From Streptomyces sp. ST2-7A (GTDB lineage: Bacteria > Actinomycetota > Actinomycetes > Streptomycetales > Streptomycetaceae): a DNA stretch of 62,605 nucleotides. The stretch spans positions 1 to 62,605 of the forward strand of contig NZ_JAJUWS010000039.1 in assembly GCF_021390475.1 (NCBI RefSeq), written 5' to 3'. The notes below the pieces were generated by a model. That model made no database searches, had not been told where the DNA came from, and saw only the letters and a program-made list of their open reading frames with translations. The position numbers were made by a program, and so were the translations under genes. Position 1 is the first letter of the stretch, and each line of letters opens with the position of its first letter. Of this stretch, positions 9,201 to 17,112 are shown in pieces.

Positions 9201-9206
9201 TAGAGT
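9201..9206 (+). promoter_or_regulatory. -10 hexamer for a leaderless start
   Basis: TAGAGT ends seven bases before GTG 9213, putting the expected transcript start on the start codon. No Shine-Dalgarno is present. Confidence 0.5.
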
Positions 9207-9212
9207 CCCGGT

Positions 9213-10058
9213 GTGAGCAGGCCACCCCATGTATCGCCGAGGGGCGGGGTGATCCCCCGGCGTATCCGCACCCCCCGGGGCACCTTCGCCGCCCTGGACA
9301 CCGTTCCCACCGGCGAGCCCGCGGGCACCGTCCTCCTCCTGCCCGGCTTCAACGGCAGCAAGGAGGACTTCATCGTGCTGCTCGGCCCGCTGGCCGCCGC
9401 CGGCTACCGGGCGGTGGCGGTGGACGGCCGGGGGCAGCACGAGAGCCCCGGCCCGGGCCACCCCCGCCACTACCCCCTGGGCGCCCTCGCGGAGGACGTC
9501 CGGTCCCAGGCGGAAGCACTGGCCGACGGCGGACCCGTCCACCTGCTCGGACACTCCATGGGTGGCCTGATCGCGCGGGCCGCCGTCCTGCGCGGCTCCG
9601 ACCCCTTCACCTCGCTGACCCTGCTCAGCTCCGGGCCGGGTCGGCTCGGCCCCTCCTCCCGTTGGAAGGTGCGGATCCTGCGGGCCGGCATCCCGGCGCT
9701 CGGCCAGCGAGGGATGTGGCGGCTGTGGCATCCCCGGCCGGAGGAGTCGGAGGTGGGGGCCTTCATGTTCCGTCGCTGGATGCTGAGCAGCCCCGGTCAG
9801 CTGCGGGCGACCGGTCGGCTGCTGCTGCGCGAGCCCGACCGGGTGGCGGAACTGGCCGCCACCGGGGTCCCGGTACACGTCGTCTCGGGGGAGCGGGACG
9901 GTGCCTGGCCGGTGGCGTGGATGGACGAGATGGCGGCGCGGCTGCGGGCCCACCGTTCGGTGATCCCCGGCGCCGAGCACTCGCCCAACGTGGAGCGCCC
10001 GCGGGCCACGGCGGATGTCCTGGTGGACTTCTGGTCGCGGTTCACCCCTCACCGTTGA
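9213..10058 (+). CDS. alpha/beta hydrolase
   Basis: Cytoplasmic hydrolase of 281 residues. It has an oxyanion region at LLPGFNGSKED, the nucleophile elbow GHSMGG with Ser115, and a catalytic His at about 256 (GAEHSPNVERP). The acid is probably the Asp in VSGERDGAWP. No signal peptide is present. The substrate cannot be predicted. The 3' end overlaps the converging marC-like gene by 17 bases, so both transcripts read into each other. Confidence 0.88.
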   Translation: MSRPPHVSPRGGVIPRRIRTPRGTFAALDTVPTGEPAGTVLLLPGFNGSKEDFIVLLGPLAAAGYRAVAVDGRGQHESPGPGHPRHYPLGALAEDVRSQAEALADGGPVHLLGHSMGGLIARAAVLRGSDPFTSLTLLSSGPGRLGPSSRWKVRILRAGIPALGQRGMWRLWHPRPEESEVGAFMFRRWMLSSPGQLRATGRLLLREPDRVAELAATGVPVHVVSGERDGAWPVAWMDEMAARLRAHRSVIPGAEHSPNVERPRATADVLVDFWSRFTPHR

Positions 10059-10659
10059 CGAACGCCATCACGCCCCCGGCGATCTGCTGTACCGCGATCG
10101 CCGACAGCAACATCCCCGACAGCCGGGTGACCAGCACCACGCCGCCGTCCTTGATCAGCCGGACGATGAGCAGCGAGTAGCGCATGGTGAGCCACAGGAT
10201 CACGTGGAGCAGGGCGATCGCCGCCCACACGGCGGTGTGCTCCCCGACCCCGTCGGCACGCTCGACGGCCAGGATCACCGTGACGATGGCGCCCGGCCCG
10301 GCCAGCAGCGGCATCCCCAGCGGCACCAGGGCGACGTTGACCTCCTTGGTCTGCCGGGGCTCCTCCATCTTCCCGGTGAGCAGGTCCAGTGCCACCAGCA
10401 GGAGGAGCAGGCCGCCCGCCACCATCAGGGCCGGGACGGAGACCCCCAGATAGTCGAGGATGTGCTGCCCGGCGAGGCCGAAGAGGACGATGACCGCCAG
10501 TGCCACCAGGGTGGCCTGCCAGGCCATCCGGCGCTGCACGCGCACCGGACGCCCGGAGGTCAGGGCGAGGAAGATCGGCGTGATGCCGGGCGGGTCCATG
10601 ATCACGAAGAGGGTGACCAGGACGGAGCCGAAGAGGGTGATGTCGATGATGTCGGGCAT
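10042..10659 (-). CDS. MarC-family integral membrane protein
   Basis: A 205-residue membrane protein with six predicted helices (for example FGSVLVTLFVIMDPPGITPI, WQATLVALAVIVLFGLAG and VPALMVAGGLLLLLVALDLL). The DPPG near the first helix and PLLAGPGAI in the middle are typical of MarC/UPF0056 proteins, which are suspected small-solute transporters of unknown substrate. The start is the ATG of MPDIID; an in-frame upstream extension is hydrophilic and Arg/Pro-rich and looks untranslated. Its 3' end overlaps the preceding hydrolase gene tail to tail. Confidence 0.9.
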   Translation of the reverse strand: MPDIIDITLFGSVLVTLFVIMDPPGITPIFLALTSGRPVRVQRRMAWQATLVALAVIVLFGLAGQHILDYLGVSVPALMVAGGLLLLLVALDLLTGKMEEPRQTKEVNVALVPLGMPLLAGPGAIVTVILAVERADGVGEHTAVWAAIALLHVILWLTMRYSLLIVRLIKDGGVVLVTRLSGMLLSAIAVQQIAGGVMAFVNGEG

Positions 10660-10997
10660 GACGGGGACCGTGCTGTCTCGGGGATCCGTGGAACGGAGGG
10701 GCGGACGGGGGACGCGTCCCGGGCCCGCACGAACCCCGGTGTGGGGCGGCACGGGGCCGGCGCGCGGGAAAGGACATCGAACGGTATCGAACGACGGTCA
10801 ACCGGATGGAACCGGTACCGAACGACGCGGGAGCGATCGGATGCCGACCGGCTGATCGGGCGACCGGGTGATCGGGACGCACCAGGCGGGGAGGGGCGCG
10901 GTGGGGCGGTGATCACACACGGGAAACGGGGGCCGGGCGGTGGGTTCCGGGCCGCGTCGGTGCTCACGACGCGACCCCGCCGCGGTCCCTCCCGGAG
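10660..10997 (-). other. non-coding interval upstream of marC
   Basis: About 340 bases without a credible gene. It holds two near-identical 14-mers, GGTATCGAACGACG (10783-10796) and GGTACCGAACGACG (10814-10827), 31 bases apart, flanking TTGACC on the minus strand. This looks like the regulatory region of the marC-like gene. Confidence 0.5.
10783..10827 (-). repeat. paired 14-bp direct repeat, possible operator
   Basis: Two copies of GGTAYCGAACGACG lie 31 bases apart (three helical turns). Between them, on the strand of marC, is TTGACC. The spacing on one face of the helix suits a dimeric regulator or activator, but no partner is identified. Confidence 0.45.
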
Positions 10998-11846
10998 TCA
11001 GCCCGTGATCGGGGCGGTGCCCGATCCCCGGGCGGCGATCTCCGCGTACACATCGGGGTCGGTGGTGTGCTCGCCGAGCACGCAGGACTTGCGGCTGCCG
11101 TGGTAGTCACTGGAGCCGGTGACCAGCAGACCCAGCTCGCCGGCCAGCTCGCGGACCCGGCGCCGGGCCGCCGCGTCGTGGTCCATGTGGTCGGCCTCGA
11201 TCCCGTCCAGACCGGCCTCGGCCAACTCCGCGACGGCGCTCTCGGGCAGGACCCGGCCGCGCTTGACCGCCATCGGGTGCGCGAAGACCGTCACCCCGCC
11301 GGCGGCGCGCACCAGGCGCACCGCCGTCACCGCGTCGAGTTCGTGCTTGTCCACGTGCGCCCGGCCGCCGTCGGCGATCCACTCCGGGGTGAAGGCGGCG
11401 GAGACGTCCGGCACGATCCCGGCCTCCACCATGGCGGTGGCGATGTGCGGGCGGCCGATCGTGCCGTCGGGACCGGCCAGCTCCACCACCCGCTCCCACG
11501 CCACCGGCGCGCCCAGCTCGTCCAGTCGCCCGACGATGGCACGGGCCCGGGGCACCCGGTCATCGCGCAGCAGGTCCCGTTCCCGGGCCAGGTCGGGCTC
11601 GGCCGGGTCGAAGAGATAGGCCAGCAGGTGCAGCCCGATGCCCCGGTACCGGCAGGACAGCTCGCACCCCGGCACCAGGGTCAGGCCGGGCGGCAGGGCC
11701 TCGCCGGCCTCGGCGTGGCCGGCCACCGTGTCGTGGTCGGTGAGGGCGACGACGTCCAGGCCGGCGGCCGCGGCGCCGCGCATCAGCGCGGCCGGGGTGT
11801 CGGTACCGTCGGAGGCCGTGGAGTGGGTGTGCAGGTCGATGCGCAC
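10998..11846 (-). CDS. PHP-domain metal-dependent phosphoesterase
   Basis: A 282-residue PHP-superfamily protein, related to TrpH/RNase AM-type enzymes that hydrolyse phosphate from nucleotides or short RNA 5' ends. Metal ligands are visible: DLHTHSTASDG at residues 3-13, TDHDT near 40, the Glu in PGCELSC, HPMAVKRG, and SSDYHG near the end. The GTG start places the first metal motif at the very N-terminus, as usual for the family, and GGGGGAGCC lies upstream. The precise substrate is unknown. Confidence 0.9.
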   Translation of the reverse strand: MRIDLHTHSTASDGTDTPAALMRGAAAAGLDVVALTDHDTVAGHAEAGEALPPGLTLVPGCELSCRYRGIGLHLLAYLFDPAEPDLARERDLLRDDRVPRARAIVGRLDELGAPVAWERVVELAGPDGTIGRPHIATAMVEAGIVPDVSAAFTPEWIADGGRAHVDKHELDAVTAVRLVRAAGGVTVFAHPMAVKRGRVLPESAVAELAEAGLDGIEADHMDHDAAARRRVRELAGELGLLVTGSSDYHGSRKSCVLGEHTTDPDVYAEIAARGSGTAPITG

Positions 11847-11996
11847 GGCGGTGGCTCCCCCAACGGACGGCGACGGGCGGGACACCGCCACCCTAGCCCC
11901 GGCCGTGCCGGGAACCACCGGTGGGTCGGTCGTCCCGACCCACCGACCGCGGTGTCCGAACGGGCCGCCCGGCGCCCGGGCGGGGACGGTGGGGCA

Positions 11997-12635
11997 TCAG
12001 CCGAGCAGCTTGGGGGAGAGCGCGCCGCAGGGGATGAGGTCGATCTCGGCCCCGGCCTCCCGGAGGTCGGTCAGCACCAGCTCGTCGTACATCATCAGGC
12101 CGGCCTCCTCGGGCCAGACCACCGCCCACAACCACAGCCCCAGCGCCTCGCCGGCGAAGACGGCCCGGTCCTCCGGGGTGTCCCGCAACCGCCACAGCGG
12201 GGTGGGCCGGCCCGCCGCGTGCACCTTGGCGTGCGGGGAGCGGTCCACCTCCATCAGCGGGGCCGGGTCGGGGCCCTCGACGCCGGCGAACCGGGCACCG
12301 AGCCCGACCGCGGGTTCCTCGGAGATCAACAGCAGTTCGCCGGGGCCGCCCAGCGGGGCGGGCCCGGAACAGGCGACGACGGCCGCCCGGCCGCCGCTGC
12401 GCTCGTCCCCCGCGCAGGCCACGCCGGTGTAGAGCCAGCTCAACGGAAGCGGCCAGGGCATCCACACCGGGACCACGGCCCGCGACACACAGACCGACAG
12501 GGCGTCGATGCTGGGGGGCAGGGCGGGCTGCACCGGATGGACGGGGCCGTGCGCGGCGCACTGCCAGGCATCGGAGAACAGACCGGGGGCGCGCACCCGG
12601 TCCCCGCACCTCGGGCAGGTCGGTTCACCCCTCAT
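11997..12635 (-). CDS. zinc-ribbon-containing protein, DUF6758-like
   Basis: A 212-residue protein with an N-terminal zinc ribbon (CPRCGDRVRAPGLFSDAWQC plus the following His) and a longer alpha/beta region without known catalytic residues. I recall it as a conserved Streptomyces protein of unknown function found beside the PHP phosphoesterase gene, and the DUF6758 name is from memory. It is followed 150 bases downstream by the PHP gene and preceded by the SUFU gene 42 bases away, all on one strand. Confidence 0.75.
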   Translation of the reverse strand: MRGEPTCPRCGDRVRAPGLFSDAWQCAAHGPVHPVQPALPPSIDALSVCVSRAVVPVWMPWPLPLSWLYTGVACAGDERSGGRAAVVACSGPAPLGGPGELLLISEEPAVGLGARFAGVEGPDPAPLMEVDRSPHAKVHAAGRPTPLWRLRDTPEDRAVFAGEALGLWLWAVVWPEEAGLMMYDELVLTDLREAGAEIDLIPCGALSPKLLG

Positions 12636-12677
12636 GCGTACCCACGGTCCTCCCGTCCGGGCCCGCAGTCAAGGAGG

Positions 12678-13457
12678 TCACCCGGGTAGGGGTGCGCCGG
12701 CGCGTCGGGGGTCGCGCGTGTCGATACCCCGGGAGAGCCACAGCTCACGCAGCGCCTCGGCGCCGTGCACCCGTTTCCAGGCCGCCTCGTTGGGAGTCAT
12801 GGGCAGCAGCGGCAGGAACCGCACCGGGTCGGCCGGCGGCGGCAGCGGCACGTCGGGCACCAGCCCTCCCGGTTCACCCACCAGCACGGCGGTGAAGGGC
12901 GCCCCGGGCCACAGTGCCTCCCCGGTGTCGAGGGAGGCGCCGGGGGCGGGGACCACCCCCTCCACCCGGGGGGCCGCCGCCAGGACGGCGAGAGGGCGCA
13001 GCACGCGGTCGATCGGCGGCCGGTCGGGGGCGGTGCCCGGCCGTAGGGTGAGCACCAGCTCGGCACGCGGCCCGCGCGCCGGATCGACGACCGGGGCCGC
13101 CGGATCGCTCATCGGTTCGGCGGACATGCCCAGGGTGACGTAGCTCACCAGCGGGCCGCCGGTGGAGCCACTCGTGCCGCCCGGGCCGTTCGGGTCGCCG
13201 GGGACCGCCTCCCGGGGCTCGGGGGGACGGATGAAACGCAGCACCTCGATGGGGTCCACGCCCAGGAAGGTGACCGAGGCCCGGGCGTCGGGCTCCCCGA
13301 AGAGCTCGACCAGCGCCCGTTCCACCCTCGGCAGTGGATCGGGCACCACCCCGCCGACACCCGGGTCCGGGAGCGGGAGGCCGGGGAATCCGAACGGATC
13401 GGGGCTCCCGCCGGGGCCGGGTGCGTCGTCGGGGTGACCGGTGCCGTCGCTGCGCAT
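12678..13457 (-). CDS. suppressor-of-fused (SUFU) domain protein
   Basis: A 259-residue protein. A Gly/Pro-rich N-terminus precedes a region with VERALVELFG, VSYVTLGMSAEPM, RAELVLTLRPG, and the diagnostic FLPLLPMTPNEAAWKR and GAEALRELW, which fits the bacterial SUFU fold. Bacterial SUFU proteins are often tied to toxin-immunity or protein interaction, but here the surrounding genes are housekeeping, so the role is unknown. The start is supported by TAGGGT ending seven bases before the ATG. Confidence 0.82.
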   Translation of the reverse strand: MRSDGTGHPDDAPGPGGSPDPFGFPGLPLPDPGVGGVVPDPLPRVERALVELFGEPDARASVTFLGVDPIEVLRFIRPPEPREAVPGDPNGPGGTSGSTGGPLVSYVTLGMSAEPMSDPAAPVVDPARGPRAELVLTLRPGTAPDRPPIDRVLRPLAVLAAAPRVEGVVPAPGASLDTGEALWPGAPFTAVLVGEPGGLVPDVPLPPPADPVRFLPLLPMTPNEAAWKRVHGAEALRELWLSRGIDTRDPRRAGAPLPG

Positions 13458-13463
13458 GCCCCG

Positions 13464-13469
13464 ACCCTA
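13464..13469 (-). promoter_or_regulatory. -10 hexamer for a leaderless start
   Basis: TAGGGT on the minus strand ends seven bases before the SUFU gene ATG with no Shine-Dalgarno between, as at several other genes in this window. Confidence 0.5.
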
Positions 13470-14477
13470 CGGGCCGGCGGGCGGCGCCCCGGGCAGCCCC
13501 ACCGGAGTGCCCATCGGCGCGGCGGGGGCGCGTTCGGCCCGGATCACCAGCACCAGCCCCAGCAGGATCACCATCAGGGCGCCCCAGGTGAGCAGCGGCG
13601 GCCACTGGCCCAGCCACAGTGCCGCGATCACCGCCGCGCCCGGCGCCTCCAGCAGGATCGCCGTCGAGGTGACCGACGGCCCCAGCCCGCGCACCACCCG
13701 GTTGAGCACCGAGTGCCCCAGGATCTGTGCCGTGAGGGTGAGGGTCACCAGCTTCAGCCAGGTCGTGAGGTCCCAGCCGACCAACGGGGTGCCGACCGCC
13801 AGGCAGGCGACCAGCAGCACCACGGAGGTGGCGCCGTAACAGACGAAGGTGTAGCCGGTGGTGCCGGTGGTGCGCCGCACCTCGGCCCCGATCAGCATGT
13901 AGACCGCCGCCATGAATCCGCCGGCGAGGGCGAGGGCGTCCCCGGCCAGGGCTCGGCCGGAGACGGTCAGGTCCACGCCGGTCAGCAGCAGGACACCGGC
14001 GAAGGCGACCGCCGAACCCAGCCACACGGCGGTCGGCGGGCGATGTCCGCGCAGGCGCAGGAGGATCTGCACCCAGATCGGCGTGGTGGTCACCAGAGCC
14101 ACCGAGGAGGCGACGGAGGTCATCCGCAGACTCGGCAGCCACAGCGCGAAGTGGGCGGCGAGCGCGGCGCCGCCGGCGACCGTGAGCAGCAGGTTGCGCC
14201 GGCCCATCCCGGTGACCTGCGCCCGCAGGCGGCGGCGCAGCAGCACCAGCGGGGCGAGGCCGGCCACGGCCATCGCGTTGCGCCAGAAGGCGATCGCCAG
14301 CGCGGGCGCGGCGGTGGCGGCGACCAGGGGGCCGGAGAGCGAGATGCCCGCCACCGCGACGACCAACAGCAGCAGGTCCATCCGCACCTGTGCGGGGTCC
14401 CCGGGGCCCCCGGGGGTGGTGGTGGGGTCGGCGGTGCCGCGGCCGGTACGGTCGGCACGGGTGCCGGTGGGGGACAC
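13467..14477 (-). CDS. EamA-family (DMT) transporter
   Basis: A membrane protein of 336 residues with about ten helices in two EamA repeats, for example MDLLLLVVAVAGISLSGPLV, a repeat-one signature around AIAFWRNAMAVAGLAPLVL, and SILLEAPGAA-type residues in the second half. Members export small metabolites or amino acids; the substrate is unknown. The GTG of VSPTGT is chosen because CCGGGAG lies seven to ten bases upstream, and the longer open frame before it is Arg/Pro-rich. Its 3' end reaches the promoter of the SUFU gene. Confidence 0.88.
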   Translation of the reverse strand: MSPTGTRADRTGRGTADPTTTPGGPGDPAQVRMDLLLLVVAVAGISLSGPLVAATAAPALAIAFWRNAMAVAGLAPLVLLRRRLRAQVTGMGRRNLLLTVAGGAALAAHFALWLPSLRMTSVASSVALVTTTPIWVQILLRLRGHRPPTAVWLGSAVAFAGVLLLTGVDLTVSGRALAGDALALAGGFMAAVYMLIGAEVRRTTGTTGYTFVCYGATSVVLLVACLAVGTPLVGWDLTTWLKLVTLTLTAQILGHSVLNRVVRGLGPSVTSTAILLEAPGAAVIAALWLGQWPPLLTWGALMVILLGLVLVIRAERAPAAPMGTPVGLPGAPPAGP

Positions 14478-14679
14478 GGGCGTCTCCGGGAGGGGTGGTG
14501 GGAGGAACCCCCTCAGGGTAATCCGCTTGGCGGGTACACCGAACCGGGTCCTCGTGTCGGGCCACGCGGGCCGCGCCCGCCGGTCGTGTCCACCGAGCCC
14601 CCGGACCTCCCGGTTTCCCGACCGTCCGACTCCCGACCCGGCGGGACCCGGACCACCCCGGGCCCGGACCGTTCGGGGC

Positions 14680-14970
14680 TCAGACCGCCCGGGTCTCCCG
14701 ATGGCGCCCGGTGGGCACACCGGTCCCGGCGCGGAAGAGCAGGGAGACCAGCACGACACTGACCGTCAACGAGACCGCCAGGGTGGCGGCGCTGTGCCCC
14801 GATCCCAGGATGCCCCTGCCCAGGGCCCAGCCGACCAGGGCGGCGCCCGGGCCGGTCACCCACACCAGGCTGTGCAGGGGGAAACCGCTCGGCCGCCACC
14901 GGGTGGCGGAAACGGCGACGAGCAGGCCGATCAGCAGCGCGACAGGTGTTTCCCAGAGCATCGGGGGCAT
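14680..14970 (-). CDS. small integral membrane protein
   Basis: A 96-residue protein with three hydrophobic stretches (PVALLIGLLVAVSA, LHSLVWVTGPGAALVGWAL, AATLAVSLTVSVVLVSLLF). The ATG (MPPMLWETP) follows GGGAAGG. A larger in-frame extension is Gly/Pro/Ser-rich and unlikely to be translated. I do not know a function; such proteins are common in Streptomyces at this place. Confidence 0.65.
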   Translation of the reverse strand: MPPMLWETPVALLIGLLVAVSATRWRPSGFPLHSLVWVTGPGAALVGWALGRGILGSGHSAATLAVSLTVSVVLVSLLFRAGTGVPTGRHRETRAV

Positions 14971-15119
14971 CCGCGGCACCTTCCCGTGCGACCCGTTCGG
15001 ACCGGGCGTGGACTCGGACCTCCCCGTACTACCCCGTGGGAGGAGCACGGCAAACGGCGGTCGATGGAATTTCGTGACATTCCCTCGACCGCCGCGTGAT
15101 CCGGGCCCGGACGGAGTGA

Positions 15120-15155
15120 CCCCGGTGTCCCCCGGGTCACCGGGGGACACCGGGG
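15120..15155 (-). terminator. strong terminator of the DUF3107 gene
   Basis: Two perfect 16-base arms (CCCCGGTGTCCCCCGG and its complement) enclose a GTCA loop. It lies 28 bases after the stop of the minus-strand DUF3107 gene and before the small membrane protein gene. An extra partial copy of the arm (CGGGGGACAC) follows on the plus strand. Confidence 0.75.
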
Positions 15156-15182
15156 GACACCGGGGCCGACCACCCCGGCTGC

Positions 15183-15410
15183 TCAGAGAGCGCCGAAGCC
15201 CACCTTGCGAACCGTCGGCTCGCCGAGCTCCACGTAGGCCAGACGCTCGGCCGGGACCAGCACCTTCCGCCCGCGCTCGTCCGTCAGGCTCAGCAGTCGC
15301 GACTCGCCCGAGAGGGCGTCCGCGACGAGCTTCTCGACCTCGGTGGTCGACTGGTTGCTCTCCAGCGTGATCTCACGCGGCGTGTGCTGAACGCCGATCT
15401 TGATCTCCAC
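15183..15410 (-). CDS. DUF3107 family protein (TB9.4-like)
   Basis: A 75-residue protein, VEIKIGVQHTPREITLES followed by a helix and SLTDERGRKVLVPAERLAYVE, matching the short DUF3107 family of actinobacteria, known as an antigen (TB9.4) in mycobacteria but without known function. The GTG is chosen because GGAGGGACC lies upstream and the family begins here; seven in-frame codons before it are probably not used. It sits beside a TetR gene, as Rv3208A beside Rv3208. Confidence 0.87.
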   Translation of the reverse strand: MEIKIGVQHTPREITLESNQSTTEVEKLVADALSGESRLLSLTDERGRKVLVPAERLAYVELGEPTVRKVGFGAL

Positions 15411-15656
15411 GGCTTGGTCCCTCCGCATGATCCCTGATGGGGGCGCTGTGCCGCGCCGTCGTACAGGGGTCAGCGTAGCCGGGCGCGGTCGTCCGCCCGG
15501 CGGAACGCCGACACGCCCGTAGCGAACACGGGGCGGGACGGGCCCCGCCGGGTCGCGCCGGGTCCGGGGTCGGTGGACCGCCGGCGGCCTTCCGACGGGC
15601 CCTCCGGGATGCCACCGGGGCCGGGGCCCGTGTCCCGGGCGGCCCCGGCCCGGGGG

Positions 15657-16289
15657 TCAGCCCTGGGGCTGCATGGGGAAGCCGGCGATGCCCCGCCAGG
15701 CGAGCGAGGCGGTCAGGCTCTTGGCCACCTCACGCGGCACCGGGCGGCCCGAGGCCACCCAGTGCCGCGCGGTGATCTGGGCCAACCCGCACAGGCTGAC
15801 CGCCAGCAGCTTGGACTGCTCCGCCGGCAGGTCGGTGTCCTCGGCGATGACCGCGCTCACCAGCTCGGCGCAGTCCATCGAGACCCGGTCCACCCGTTCG
15901 CGGACCGCCGGTTCGTTGGTCAGGTCCGACTCGAAGACCAGCCGGAAGGCGCCGCCCTCCTGCTCGACGTAGTCGAAGTAGGCGTCCATGGTGGCCGCCA
16001 CCCGCAGCTTGTTGTCCGTGGTGGAGGCCAGGGCCCGGCGCACCGCCTGGACCAGCGCCTCGCAGTGCTGGTCGAGCAGGGCCAGGTAGAGCTCCAGCTT
16101 GCCGGGGAAGTGCTGATAGAGCACCGGCTTGCTCACGCCCGCACGGTCCGCGATGTCGTCCATCGCCGCCGCGTGGTACCCCTGGGCGACGAAGACCTCC
16201 TGGGCGGCACCCAGCAGTTGATTCCTTCGGGCCCGCCGGGGGAGGCGGGTGCCGCGTGGGCGGGCCTCGGTCTGCTCCATGGCTGTCAC
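15657..16289 (-). CDS. TetR/AcrR-family transcriptional regulator
   Basis: A repressor of 210 residues. The N-terminal helix-turn-helix (RRNQLLGAAQEVF, MDDIADRAGVSKPVLYQHF) is canonical, followed by a ligand-binding helical domain. It is the positional counterpart of mycobacterial Rv3208 (FasR, fatty-acid synthesis regulation), but orthology of function is inference only. The GTG start is preferred over ATG 16280 because GGGAGG is four bases before GTG and thirteen before ATG. No clear operator is seen nearby. Confidence 0.9.
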   Translation of the reverse strand: MTAMEQTEARPRGTRLPRRARRNQLLGAAQEVFVAQGYHAAAMDDIADRAGVSKPVLYQHFPGKLELYLALLDQHCEALVQAVRRALASTTDNKLRVAATMDAYFDYVEQEGGAFRLVFESDLTNEPAVRERVDRVSMDCAELVSAVIAEDTDLPAEQSKLLAVSLCGLAQITARHWVASGRPVPREVAKSLTASLAWRGIAGFPMQPQG

Positions 16290-16477
16290 GCCGCCTCCCG
16301 GTCGGTCGATGATGGACGCGCGGTGCGTCGGGGCCGTTCCGACCGGATCGGCCCGGCCCGGCCAGCACATCGTACGTTCGGGTAACCCCGCCGCGCGTCT
16401 CCCCGAGCCGGACGTCCGGTGGGCGGACGGGGCGACCCCGCCCACCGGGGGAGCCGGGAGCGGGGTCGGGACGCCGG

Positions 16478-16705
16478 TCAGCGGTAGTCCTCGTCCTCCT
16501 GTTCGACGACGCGCGACTGTTCCGCCAGGTCCGCCGGATTCACCTCGTCGCCCGCCGGGACCAGGGGCGTGTCCCGGTTCGGGCGCACCTCCGCACGCTG
16601 TTCGAAGGCGTCCGCCAAGGGGGCCTCCACATCCTGCGGGGCGGCCTCGGCGGCGTTCCCGTCCAACTCCTCGATGGTCTCCGGGTCGGTGGGATCGATC
16701 GGCAT
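16478..16705 (-). CDS. small acidic conserved protein
   Basis: A 75-residue, strongly acidic protein (MPIDPTDPETIEELDGNAAE, FEQRAEVRPNRDTPLVP) ending in EQEDEDYR. I recall similar small acidic proteins with a D-E-D-Y-R end at this place in Streptomyces. A clear GGAGG lies nine bases before the ATG. No domain is known. It reads toward the TetR gene, 188 bases away. Confidence 0.7.
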   Translation of the reverse strand: MPIDPTDPETIEELDGNAAEAAPQDVEAPLADAFEQRAEVRPNRDTPLVPAGDEVNPADLAEQSRVVEQEDEDYR

Positions 16706-17112
16706 GGCACTGCACCTCCGGTGACGTCGGGAACGGGGAGCCCGCCGGGAAGGTCCCCGCGTTCGGGTCCGGCACGGTCCGTGAGCCGTGCCGTCGGGGC
16801 GACCGCGCCCGCCGGCGCGGCGGACCCCGGGGAGGGGTCGGGGCGGCCCCGCGCCTCGTCTGCCCCGCCGGGGCGACGCCATGCCCGCCCGGCGGGATCA
16901 CCCCGCCCCAACGGCGGAATCCCGTCGATCCTTGATCGGGTGCCCGGGGAGCGGTGCCCGGGGAGCGGTGTCCGACCTGCCCCATGGTGTCCTGCTCACG
17001 GTGGTTCGGCGAGGGGGTCGGCCCGTGGTTTTCCCCGACTTCCCCGAAATCCACGCGGAAACCTTCCCGACGGCCCTTCGGCCGGAACGTGACGGGCTCG
17101 TAATATTGCGGC
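16706..17112. other. divergent intergenic region
   Basis: Roughly 400 bases between divergent genes. It contains two consecutive copies of GGTGCCCGGGGAGC around 16940-16970 and the -10 hexamer of the alpha/beta hydrolase. No gene of convincing composition was seen on either strand. Confidence 0.5.
17101..17106 (+). promoter_or_regulatory. -10 hexamer TAATAT for a leaderless start
   Basis: A conspicuously A/T-rich hexamer in G/C-rich DNA ends seven bases before ATG 17113 and no Shine-Dalgarno is visible, so the mRNA probably begins at the start codon. Confidence 0.55.

Noticed and set aside
6975..10052. Open frame of 1025 codons on the minus strand
   Set aside because: It shadows the DEAD-box helicase and alpha/beta hydrolase genes, with no recognised motif.
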